DNA of 64,000 nt from Hymenobacter sublimis (GTDB lineage: Bacteria; Bacteroidota; Bacteroidia; Cytophagales; Hymenobacteraceae), in NCBI RefSeq assembly GCF_023101345.1, contig NZ_CP095848.1:3126001-3190000 (forward strand). Direction: 5' to 3'. This document shows, piece by piece, positions 53,389-61,185 of the stretch. Within the stretch, counting starts at the first letter, position 1. Each line of letters starts with the position of its first letter. The translations under genes and the position numbers were made by a program. The notes beneath the pieces were generated by a model. The model saw only the letters and a list, made by a program, of their open reading frames with translations. It had not been told where the DNA came from and did no database searches.

Positions 53389-54759
53389 ATGAATATTCGC
53401 TCTAAATTTTATGGCCTTGCGCTGCTAGGCTTGTTGGGCCTAGCCAGTACAAGCTGCTCCGACTTTCTGAACCCTGAGCCGCTTAACTCCATTGACCGGG
53501 ACGTAGCTTTCACAGATTTGGCTGGGGCGCAAGGCGCAGTGGTGGGTTTGTACGGTAATCTCACCAGCGCCAACAATCTTGGTCTGCGGGTGCCTATTTT
53601 CGCTGATCTACTGGCTGACAACCTGGACCACACGGGAACATTCCCCTCCTTTGCGCAGCTCAAATCGCGCAATCCTTTGCCAGATAACGCAGAGCTGAAC
53701 AGCATGTACAGTTCGCTGTACTCCACCATCAACCGGGCGAACAACATCATCGCCCAGATTCCGAACACAACCGGTATATCGGACGCAGTGCGTGGACAAT
53801 TGATTGGCGAGGCGCAGTTTGTGCGTGCTTACTGCTACTTTATGCTCACCAACTATTGGGGCGATGTAGCCTTGGTTCTCACGCCTACTACAACTCCGGA
53901 TAACTCCCTTTTTGTGTCTCGTACCCCACGTGAACAGGTGTACAACCAGATACGGACTGACCTGGATGCGGCCGAGAGTGTGCTACCAGCTGCTAATGTG
54001 GGCCGTGCCACGAGGTGGTCTGCTATAGCCCTAAAGTCCCGTTTGGCGCTCTACCGTCAGCAGTGGGCTGATGCGGCTCGTTTTGCCGACCAAGTAATTG
54101 CCGGGCCATTTACGCTGGCTTCCACGTACCGGGCGGCCATTGCTACTCGTAACCCGACAGAGTCCATTTGGGAAATTCAGTTTGATGCGCAAGTACAGAG
54201 TTCGTATGCCTTCTTCATGCTGCCTACGGCTAACGGTGGGCGTTTTGAGATGAGCCCTGGCGGACAGCGTGCTACCCTGCTCACGGCCTATGAAACTGGC
54301 GACCAGCGCCGATCTGCTACTATCTCAGATGGTACTTTCCAGATAGTAGGCCGGACCGGAACTGTAGCGCAAGGCAACCAGATCAAGTATTTCGATCCGG
54401 GGACGGGTACGGATACCTTCAAAGCCATTCGCTTGGCAGAGATGTTCCTTAACAGTGCGGAGGCGAAAGCTCAACAGCAAGATATTCCCGGGGCCTTAGT
54501 TGCGCTTAACCGAGTGCGTACCCGCGCTGGCCTACCGGCCTTGCTTGCAGCAAACGTTACCCAGACTAGCTTGTTAGAAGCAATTGAGCGCGAACGGCGG
54601 GTAGAGCTTGCTTTGGAAGGACACCGGTGGTTTGATTTGATTCGCACAGGTAGGGCGCAGTCTGTACTAGGTATAACAGATGCAACCCGTCTGCTCATGC
54701 CCATTCCGAACCGGGAAATTGTCAACAACCCTAATATGAAGCAGAATCCAGGCTACTAA
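53389..54759 (+). CDS. SusD/RagB-family nutrient-binding lipoprotein
   Basis: This is a 456-residue protein with a lipoprotein signal ending in STSC (Cys23). Typical motifs are FLNPEPLNSIDRDVAFTD, NRANNIIAQIPN, GEAQFVRAYCYFMLTNYWGDV, RLAEMFLNSAEAKAQ, LNRVRTRAGLP, ERRVELALEGHRWFDLIR and the terminal LLMPIPNREIVNNPNM. It is the partner of the SusC directly upstream. A terminator follows, so the operon has just these two genes. Confidence 0.95.
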   Translation: MNIRSKFYGLALLGLLGLASTSCSDFLNPEPLNSIDRDVAFTDLAGAQGAVVGLYGNLTSANNLGLRVPIFADLLADNLDHTGTFPSFAQLKSRNPLPDNAELNSMYSSLYSTINRANNIIAQIPNTTGISDAVRGQLIGEAQFVRAYCYFMLTNYWGDVALVLTPTTTPDNSLFVSRTPREQVYNQIRTDLDAAESVLPAANVGRATRWSAIALKSRLALYRQQWADAARFADQVIAGPFTLASTYRAAIATRNPTESIWEIQFDAQVQSSYAFFMLPTANGGRFEMSPGGQRATLLTAYETGDQRRSATISDGTFQIVGRTGTVAQGNQIKYFDPGTGTDTFKAIRLAEMFLNSAEAKAQQQDIPGALVALNRVRTRAGLPALLAANVTQTSLLEAIERERRVELALEGHRWFDLIRTGRAQSVLGITDATRLLMPIPNREIVNNPNMKQNPGY

Positions 54760-54784
54760 GTCTTGTTCTGCGCATTGATGTGCA

Positions 54785-54823
54785 CAAAAAAGCCCTAACC
54801 GTGTCCGGTCAGGGCTTTTTTTA
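54785..54823. terminator. Terminator after the plus-strand susD
   Basis: aaaaaagccctaacc pairs with ggtcagggctttttt (one mismatch) across a 5-base loop, with a further T run. It lies between convergent susD (ends 54759) and the SDR gene (ends 54821), whose last bases overlap it. Confidence 0.8.
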
Positions 54824-55549
54824 TAGTGAGTTGATACTCAATACTACCGTCTCATCCCTTCTGGTTTCCTTCTGCAACCACTCCACAATCTTCGCGGCTA
54901 CCTCTTCTGGTTGAGCCAAAAGGCCTTCTGCATGGAAATCAGCAAATTTGGCCGCTTCACTAAAGTTGTGCTCATCGGCTGTGCGGATGTGCTCTTGCAT
55001 GGTGGTGTCGAGGATGCCGGGGGAAAGGCTGCGGATGCGGATGCCACTGCCTCGTAGGTCTTGCTCTTTCTGGGCAGTGCAGGACAATGCGTCGAGGGCT
55101 GCTTTGGATGCGGAGTAAGCTCCCCAGCCGTCTACTGCTCGCTGGGCGGCTCCGCTGCTAATGTTGAGGATGGTGCGAGGGACAGACAGTTGTCCGTAAG
55201 CACTCAGGAAGGTGTTCATGAACATGGCAGGGGCCACGATATTCACATCGAACACAAACTCGAAATGCTCATTTTGGTGCTCGCCCAGGTAGCCAATTTC
55301 TCCGAGGACGGCCGCGTTATTAATCAGCGTTACGCTCTGCGCGTCGGGCCACTGCGGGAATACTTTGTGCAAGTTGTTCTGCACAGCTAGCATATCCGAA
55401 AGGTCGAGGGGTTGGTGGCTGTACCGCTCGTGCTCAATGGTAGCGTGGCGCGACACACCAACAACGGTAGTATCGGGCTGGCGTAATACAGCTTCGGCCA
55501 AGGCTTTACCCAGCCCCCGGCTGGCTCCAGTGATGATGTAATAGTGCAT
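54821..55549 (-). CDS. Short-chain dehydrogenase/reductase, sepiapterin-reductase-like
   Basis: From the ATG at 55549 the protein has 242 residues. The NAD(P)-binding motif TGASRGLG is at 7-14, NNAA at 77-80, and the catalytic triad is Ser132, Tyr145 and Lys149 (SSGAAQ and YSASK). The overall pattern (DLSDML, LSPGILDTTMQEHIR) is like bacterial benzil/sepiapterin reductases, but the substrate is not deducible. The upstream in-frame extension to 55660 crosses a terminator hairpin and is discounted. Confidence 0.9.
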   Translation of the reverse strand: MHYYIITGASRGLGKALAEAVLRQPDTTVVGVSRHATIEHERYSHQPLDLSDMLAVQNNLHKVFPQWPDAQSVTLINNAAVLGEIGYLGEHQNEHFEFVFDVNIVAPAMFMNTFLSAYGQLSVPRTILNISSGAAQRAVDGWGAYSASKAALDALSCTAQKEQDLRGSGIRIRSLSPGILDTTMQEHIRTADEHNFSEAAKFADFHAEGLLAQPEEVAAKIVEWLQKETRRDETVVLSINSL

Positions 55550-55593
55550 AAGGGTGAGAACGAGAGTAACTGAGTTATAAAAAGTACGCAGTG

Positions 55594-55633
55594 AAACAGA
55601 AAAGGGGCTACCGCGGTAGCCCCTTTTCTGTTT
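55594..55633 (-). terminator. Terminator of hslU: perfect 20-bp stem
   Basis: The segment 55594-55633 is a perfect palindrome centred on ccg|cgg, so the true loop is formed by opening a few central pairs. The core aaaaggggctacc is followed on the minus strand by a T-rich side. It lies 35 bases after the hslU stop. Confidence 0.8.
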
Positions 55634-55667
55634 TCTGGCATAGTATGTCTTGTAAACCAACCAGTTG

Positions 55668-57080
55668 CTACAAGATATACTGGCTCAAGTCCCGGTTGCG
55701 CACCATGTCGCGGAGGCGTTCCTCTACCATGTCGCGGGTTATCAGGATGTGGGCGTTGGGACCGATGCGGTCCGGGACATCAAACAGGATGTCATTCAGT
55801 AGCCGGCTCATGACGGTGTGCAAGCGGCGGGCCCCAATGTTTTCTACCTCGCTGTTTACTTCGAAGGCAATTTCGGCTAGGCGCTCCAAAGCCGGGTCCT
55901 CAAAGGAAAGCAATACACTCTCGGCCTGCAATAAGGCCTCATACTGCTTGGTCAGGGCATTTTTGGGGTCTTTCAGAATCCGGAAAAAATCGTCTTTGCT
56001 CAGGCTTTGCAACTCCACTCGAATGGGAAAGCGCCCTTGAAGCTCCGGAATTAGGTCGGACGGCTTGGAGACGTGGAAAGCGCCGGCGGCAATGAACAGG
56101 ATGTGGTCGGTGTGGATGATACCGTACTTTGTGCTGACGGCTGAGCCTTCAACAATGGGTAGCAAGTCGCGCTGCACTCCTTCCCGGCTGACATCGGGGC
56201 CGCCTCCGCCCTTGCCGCTGCGGCTGGCTACCTTGTCAATCTCATCGATGAAGATGATGCCGGCATTTTCGGCGTGCCGGATGGCTTCGTCCTTTACCTC
56301 GTCCATGTCGATGAGCTTGGCCGCTTCCTCGTCCAGCAGAATCCGGCGGGCCTCAGCTACTGTCACCTTACGCTTACGCGTTTTCTTGGGCAGCATGGAA
56401 CCTAGCATATCCTGAATACCGGCCATGCTGGCTTCGTCGATACCGGCCGGACCGCCAATAACTCCTATGCCGGGGCTGCTACTTTGCTGTACCCGAATAT
56501 CAATTTTACGCTCATCCATTTCCCCATTGCGGATCTTTTCCCGGAACCGCTCCCGAGTCCGTTCGTTTAGCTCGTGGTCGGAGTCAGGCAAGTCAGTGCC
56601 GCTTGTAGTAGGAAAGCCCAGGGCAGGCTTGGGGGTAGCAGCACCGGCGGTGACGGGCGGAATCAGGATGTCGAGAATGAGGTCTTCCACGGCCTGCGCC
56701 GCCTGCGCCTTTACTTCTTCCTTACGGCGCAACTTTACCATGTTCACGGATTGCTCTACCAGGTCGCGCACCATGCTTTCTACGTCGCGGCCTACGTAGC
56801 CAACTTCCGTAAACTTGGAAGCTTCTACTTTAGTAAATGGGGCCCCGGAGATGCTGGCTAGCCGCCGGGCAATTTCAGTTTTACCAACCCCGGTAGCGCC
56901 TATCATCAGAATATTGTTGGGCACGATATCGCGCTGCATATCGGCGGGAGCGTGCAGACGGCGCCACCGGTTGCGAAGGGCAATGGCCACGTGACGCTTG
57001 GCTTCATGCTGGCCGATGATGTATTTATCAAGTTCAGCCACAATTTGGGCTGGGGTCAAAAATTCAGCAGAATCAAGCAT
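55668..57080 (-). CDS. hslU: ATP-dependent protease ATPase subunit HslU
   Basis: HslU is the AAA+ unfoldase that feeds substrates to the HslV peptidase. The 470-residue protein has the N-terminal LTPAQIVAELDKYIIGQHEAKR, Walker A GATGVGKT (61-68), the pore motif GYVGRD, an insertion (I) domain at about 110-240, Walker B IIFIDEIDK and the C-terminal DLSQYIL tail that docks into HslV. No hslV gene is adjacent, although the two are often paired in other bacteria. The product is cytoplasmic and the gene looks complete. Confidence 0.95.
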   Translation of the reverse strand: MLDSAEFLTPAQIVAELDKYIIGQHEAKRHVAIALRNRWRRLHAPADMQRDIVPNNILMIGATGVGKTEIARRLASISGAPFTKVEASKFTEVGYVGRDVESMVRDLVEQSVNMVKLRRKEEVKAQAAQAVEDLILDILIPPVTAGAATPKPALGFPTTSGTDLPDSDHELNERTRERFREKIRNGEMDERKIDIRVQQSSSPGIGVIGGPAGIDEASMAGIQDMLGSMLPKKTRKRKVTVAEARRILLDEEAAKLIDMDEVKDEAIRHAENAGIIFIDEIDKVASRSGKGGGGPDVSREGVQRDLLPIVEGSAVSTKYGIIHTDHILFIAAGAFHVSKPSDLIPELQGRFPIRVELQSLSKDDFFRILKDPKNALTKQYEALLQAESVLLSFEDPALERLAEIAFEVNSEVENIGARRLHTVMSRLLNDILFDVPDRIGPNAHILITRDMVEERLRDMVRNRDLSQYIL

Positions 57081-57215
57081 AAGGAAATGGTAAACAAGCT
57101 GAGCTTCCGAAGCATTACTACCCCTCAGGAAGCCGGCAAAAGGTTTAAGCAGAGCGGCTAGGAGCTATGCGCAGTAAGGAAACATACGCACGAGCGGGCG
57201 GGGGTAGCCAGAGAG

Positions 57216-58277
57216 CTATTGGTTTTGTTTGAATAGAGAGTCGAGGTTGCGCGCAATGGTGAAGTAGTTGGCTCCGCCCGAAGCGTGGTAGCCGGCGTGG
57301 GTATAATCAAGCTGGAACTGGCTTACGCGCAGCATCACTCCGAAGGAAAAGCCCGCGCCGCCGGCGGTATTGTCTAGGCGCAGTTCCCGGCGCTGCAGGT
57401 GGTTGTAGCCCAGCCGCAGGTTCAGGTTTTTGCTCAGCAGTAGCTCCCCTCCTACCACAAAGTGTCGGGCAATTTTGTCGCCGAGCGACTTTTTGGGCTT
57501 TACTTCCTCGCCGTTCTCATCCAGCTGCCCGCGCTGGTTGGGGTCGAGGTACACAATATCCAACTGCTGCAAGTGGTGGGCCGAGAAGGAAAAGCGAAAC
57601 GGCAGGTGTTCGGGCTTAAAGGAAGTACCTATTTCCACGTCCAAGGGCATGGGTTCCCGGCTGGCCCCGTCGTAGGGCTTGAGTTGAATGCCGGCATTGC
57701 GCACCACCAGTCCGACCGTAAAGTCCTGCTCCGGATGTTTGAATAACCCGCCTACGTCGGCGAGGGCAGCGAAAGAGTGGTTGCCCGCAATGCCGGAACC
57801 CGCCAGCTTAAGGGTGCCAGCCAGCGTGAAGGCCCCGCTAGTATGGGCATTGGCAATACTCAGGGCGTACTCGTTCACCGAGAACTGGCCCAATGGGTTG
57901 CCCGCAGGGTCAAACTGCTTAAAGTCGCCGTAGTTGAGGTAGGTGAGCCCCACTCCAAAGCGTCCAGCCTTCGCCGTGTTGAACACGTAAGCAGCAGTGC
58001 TTTGCTTGATATCAGCTAGGTAATCGACGTAGCCCAGGGCCAGCCGACCGTCCATGTCGGCGTTGAGTAGGGCCGGGTTGCCATAGAGCATGGTCCCGTC
58101 GGCGTCGCGGGAAGATACGTTGATGCCCCCGAGCCCGGCCAGCTTGGCGCTGGTAGGCAGGTTTAGAAACGAAAACGCCTGCTGCCCCCCAATTTGAGCC
58201 TGTACCCGTAGGGGCCAGCCAACTCCGAGAGCAAGGAAGGGCAGTAAAAGAAGGCTACGGCGTACTGGTCGGATCAT
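57216..58277 (-). CDS. porQ: Type IX secretion system protein PorQ
   Basis: From the ATG at 58277 the protein has 353 residues. A signal peptide ends near LRVQAQ, followed by the PorQ hallmark GGQQAFSFLNLPTSAKLAGLGG and then a FadL/PorV-like beta-barrel (GVGLTYLNYGDF, GGANYFTIA near the end). PorQ is an outer-membrane partner of the PorU-PorV-PorZ attachment complex that processes cargo carrying the conserved C-terminal signal. The upstream extension to 58343 lacks signal character. A PorE-like gene lies across lon, about 3 kb away. Confidence rests on family motifs. Confidence 0.88.
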   Translation of the reverse strand: MIRPVRRSLLLLPFLALGVGWPLRVQAQIGGQQAFSFLNLPTSAKLAGLGGINVSSRDADGTMLYGNPALLNADMDGRLALGYVDYLADIKQSTAAYVFNTAKAGRFGVGLTYLNYGDFKQFDPAGNPLGQFSVNEYALSIANAHTSGAFTLAGTLKLAGSGIAGNHSFAALADVGGLFKHPEQDFTVGLVVRNAGIQLKPYDGASREPMPLDVEIGTSFKPEHLPFRFSFSAHHLQQLDIVYLDPNQRGQLDENGEEVKPKKSLGDKIARHFVVGGELLLSKNLNLRLGYNHLQRRELRLDNTAGGAGFSFGVMLRVSQFQLDYTHAGYHASGGANYFTIARNLDSLFKQNQ

Positions 58278-58344
58278 CAAAGGAAAGATAAAGCGGGTTG
58301 CCCGATAAGACGCCCGTTTCCGCTGCTTTATTGCGCCCGGCAAG

Positions 58345-58388
58345 AGAATTTCCTACCCCTGTTTAACCACTTAGGGGTAGGGAATTCT
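58345..58388. terminator. Hairpin between lon and porQ
   Basis: agaatttcctacccct pairs with aggggtagggaattct with one mismatch over a 12-base loop. It lies eight bases after the lon stop on the minus strand. The T-run is poor, so termination may be weak. Confidence 0.5.
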
Positions 58389-58395
58389 AGTAGCT

Positions 58396-60900
58396 TTAGC
58401 TGACTTCCACGCTCGGCGAAGCCGGTACGGGTGCCTCGTCGCGCACTTCTAGCTTCATGGGGCGAGCTACCTTTTCTTCCAGCAAGGCTACCCGCAGCAC
58501 GTCATCTACCCGGTCGGCGTAGTGAATGGTGAGGTCCTTGAGGTACTCGGCCGAAATTTCGTCGATGTCCTTTTTGTTTTTCGGGCACAGGATGATGTCA
58601 CGCACGCCGGCCCGCTTGGCGGCCAGAATCTTCTCCTTGATGCCGCCTACGGGTAGCACTTTCCCGCGCAGGGTTATTTCCCCGGTCATGGCCAAGTGGC
58701 TACGGATTTTACGCTGGGTAAACACTGAGGCGATGCTGGTAAAAATGGCAATGCCAGCCGAGGGCCCGTCCTTGGGCACGGCCCCTTCGGGAAAGTGAAT
58801 GTGCAGATCGTACTGGTCGAAGAGGCGGTAGTCGATGTCTAGCTCCTCAGCCCGGCTGCGTAGGTAGCTCAGGGCCGTCACAGCCGACTCCTTCATCACG
58901 TCGCCGAGTTGGCCCGACAGCGTGAGCTTGCCCCGGCCCCGGCTCAGCAGGCTTTCCACGAACAGAATGTCACCGCCTACGGAGGTCCAGGCCAGGCCCG
59001 TTACTACCCCGGCGGTTTCGTTGTCCTGATACTGGTCCCGGTCGAAAATGGCGCCACCCAAGATGCGGGCAACGTCTTTGGGCTCTAGCGTAGCCGGAAA
59101 TTCCTCCTTCATGGCCTTGCTCTTAGCCACATTACGGGCCACGGCTCCCAACTTGCGCTCCAAGCTCCGCACCCCACTTTCGCGGGTGTAGTCATCAATC
59201 ACGCGCTGCAGGGCTGCCGTGCTGATGCCGGCATCCTTCGGACCGAGGCCATGCTCGTGCAGCATTTTGGGCCAGAGGTGCTTCTTGGCAATCTGGGTTT
59301 TCTCCTCCAGGGTATAGCCCGTCAGGTCAATAATCTCCATCCGGTCGCGCAGGGCGGGCTGAATGGTTTCCAAAGAGTTAGCCGTGGCAATGAACAGCAC
59401 CCGCGAAAGGTCATACTCTACCTCCAAGTAGTTATCAGTGAAGGTAGAGTTCTGCTCGGGGTCCAGCACTTCCAGCAGGGCCGAAGACGGGTCGCCGCGG
59501 AAGTCGGAGGCTAGCTTGTCGATTTCATCGAGCACGATAACCGGATTAGAGGCGCCGGCTTTCTTAATCTGGGAGATGATGCGGCCGGGCATGGCGCCCA
59601 CGTAGGTTTTGCGGTGCCCCCGGATTTCGGCCTCGTCACGGACGCCGCCCAGGCTCATGCGCACGTACTGCCGGCCCAGGGCCTTGGCAATGGAGCGCCC
59701 CAGGGAAGTTTTGCCTACTCCCGGAGGGCCGTATAAGCACAGAATCGGCGCCTTTAAGTCCTGCTTGAGCTTGAGCACGGCCAGGTACTCGATGATGCGC
59801 GTCTTCACCTTTTCCATGCCGTAGTGGTCCTGGTCGAGGATTTTTTGGGTGCGCTTTAGGTTGAAGTTGTCCTTAGTGTACTCGGCCCAGGGCAAATCCA
59901 GCAGAAATTCCACGTAGTTCAGGCTCACCGGATACTCAGCGGCTTGCGGGTTGATGCGGGTCAGCTTATCGACTTCCTTTGCGAAGTGCTTGGCCACGGC
60001 CTCGGGCCACTTCTTGCCCTTGGCGCGCTGGCGCAGCTTTTCCACTTCCTGGTCGGGCCCGTCGAAGCCCAGCTCATCCTGCAACACCTTGATCTGCTGG
60101 CGCAGGAAGTAGTCGCGCTGCTGCTGGTCGATGTCGGTGTGAACCTTGGTGTGGATTTCGCGCTTAATTTCCAGCAACTGAATTTCCTTGAGCATAAGCT
60201 CCAGCAACTGAGTGCCGCGCTCCACGCCGTCGTTAATTTCCAGCAACTGCTGCTTAATGCTCACTTCCACGTTGATGTTGGAAGAAAGGAAATGGGTCAG
60301 AAACGAGGGCGACTCAATGTTATCCAGGGCCACCTGGGCCTCCTGCGGAATCTCGGGGTTGAGCTTGAGCATCTTGGCCGCCGCTTCCTTCAACGACGAC
60401 ACCAGAGCCTTTACTTCCTTGGACTGCTTATTCGGGAAAGCCTCCGGTGAGTAGCTCACCCGGGCCGTAAGGTAGGGCGTGCTCTGCGTTTCCTCCTCAA
60501 TGCGGAAGCGCGACTGGCCCTGAATGATGATGGTGGTATTGCCATCGGGCAGCACCAGCAGCTTCAGGATTTTGGCCATGGTGCCTACCTGGTAGAGGTC
60601 CTGCAGGGTTGGGTCGTCGCTCTGGCCGTTTTTCTGAGCCACTACGCCCACAATCTTGTTGCCCCGGTAAGCCTTTCGTACTAGCCGGATGCTTTTTTTA
60701 CGAGTAACGGTTACGGGCAGCACTACCCCCGGAAACAGCACCGTATTGCGCACGGGTAGCAGCGGCAGCATCTCCGGCGACTCGTCAGGGCTCAGGGGCT
60801 GATCGGGGTCGGCGGCCACAATGGACACCATTTCTTCAGGATCTTCAGCCATTAGCAACAAGGAAGAGAGTGGTGACTTAGGTGAATTATATCGACTCAT
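58396..60900 (-). CDS. lon: ATP-dependent protease Lon
   Basis: Lon degrades misfolded and regulatory proteins in the cytoplasm. From the ATG at 60900 the protein has 834 residues; the ATG at 60852 (MAEDPEE) is an alternative. The N-terminal LAN domain includes LPLLPVRNTVLFPGVVLPV, Walker A GPPGVGKT is at 391-398 and Walker B is VIVLDEIDK. The peptidase has catalytic Ser714 in DGPSAGIA, with the Lys about 43 residues later in GGIKEKILAAKRAG. The acidic N-terminal extension (about 1-45) is common in Bacteroidota. The open frame extends to 60939 but without similarity. Confidence 0.95.
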   Translation of the reverse strand: MSRYNSPKSPLSSLLLMAEDPEEMVSIVAADPDQPLSPDESPEMLPLLPVRNTVLFPGVVLPVTVTRKKSIRLVRKAYRGNKIVGVVAQKNGQSDDPTLQDLYQVGTMAKILKLLVLPDGNTTIIIQGQSRFRIEEETQSTPYLTARVSYSPEAFPNKQSKEVKALVSSLKEAAAKMLKLNPEIPQEAQVALDNIESPSFLTHFLSSNINVEVSIKQQLLEINDGVERGTQLLELMLKEIQLLEIKREIHTKVHTDIDQQQRDYFLRQQIKVLQDELGFDGPDQEVEKLRQRAKGKKWPEAVAKHFAKEVDKLTRINPQAAEYPVSLNYVEFLLDLPWAEYTKDNFNLKRTQKILDQDHYGMEKVKTRIIEYLAVLKLKQDLKAPILCLYGPPGVGKTSLGRSIAKALGRQYVRMSLGGVRDEAEIRGHRKTYVGAMPGRIISQIKKAGASNPVIVLDEIDKLASDFRGDPSSALLEVLDPEQNSTFTDNYLEVEYDLSRVLFIATANSLETIQPALRDRMEIIDLTGYTLEEKTQIAKKHLWPKMLHEHGLGPKDAGISTAALQRVIDDYTRESGVRSLERKLGAVARNVAKSKAMKEEFPATLEPKDVARILGGAIFDRDQYQDNETAGVVTGLAWTSVGGDILFVESLLSRGRGKLTLSGQLGDVMKESAVTALSYLRSRAEELDIDYRLFDQYDLHIHFPEGAVPKDGPSAGIAIFTSIASVFTQRKIRSHLAMTGEITLRGKVLPVGGIKEKILAAKRAGVRDIILCPKNKKDIDEISAEYLKDLTIHYADRVDDVLRVALLEEKVARPMKLEVRDEAPVPASPSVEVS

Positions 60901-61136
60901 GAAGGGGTAGACAGCGAAAGCCGAGGCTGCGTGCCACAATGACAGAAGCGGTACGCAGGCTCGGTTCTAAAAGGGAGCGGAATTTCCGAAGGTACAGATT
61001 CGGCAAGTGCCGTGCCATGACCAGGTACCGCCACATCGGCAGGGCAGCTCCGGGAACCACAAACGGAATCAAGAATTCCTGCTAACGTTCTGGTTGGTCT
61101 GGCGCCGCAGGATATCTGGCTGCATCCAAAAATTCC

Positions 61137-61144
61137 TATTTTTG
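61137..61144 (+). promoter_or_regulatory. -7 promoter box (TATTTTTG) of the PorE-like gene
   Basis: This is an exact TAnnTTTG match lying 41 bases ahead of the ATG at 61186. A CTG 18 bases upstream is the closest thing to a -33 TTG. Confidence 0.45.
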
Positions 61145-61185
61145 ATGCTTGCCGGTTTCCACCGCCTTAGTGCCTACGTATTGCT

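Noticed and set aside
44334..54759. A polysaccharide-utilisation locus with a predicted glycan
   Set aside because: SusC/SusD pairs are present, but no carbohydrate-active enzyme, surface glycan-binding protein or sensor is nearby, so naming a glycan would be guesswork.
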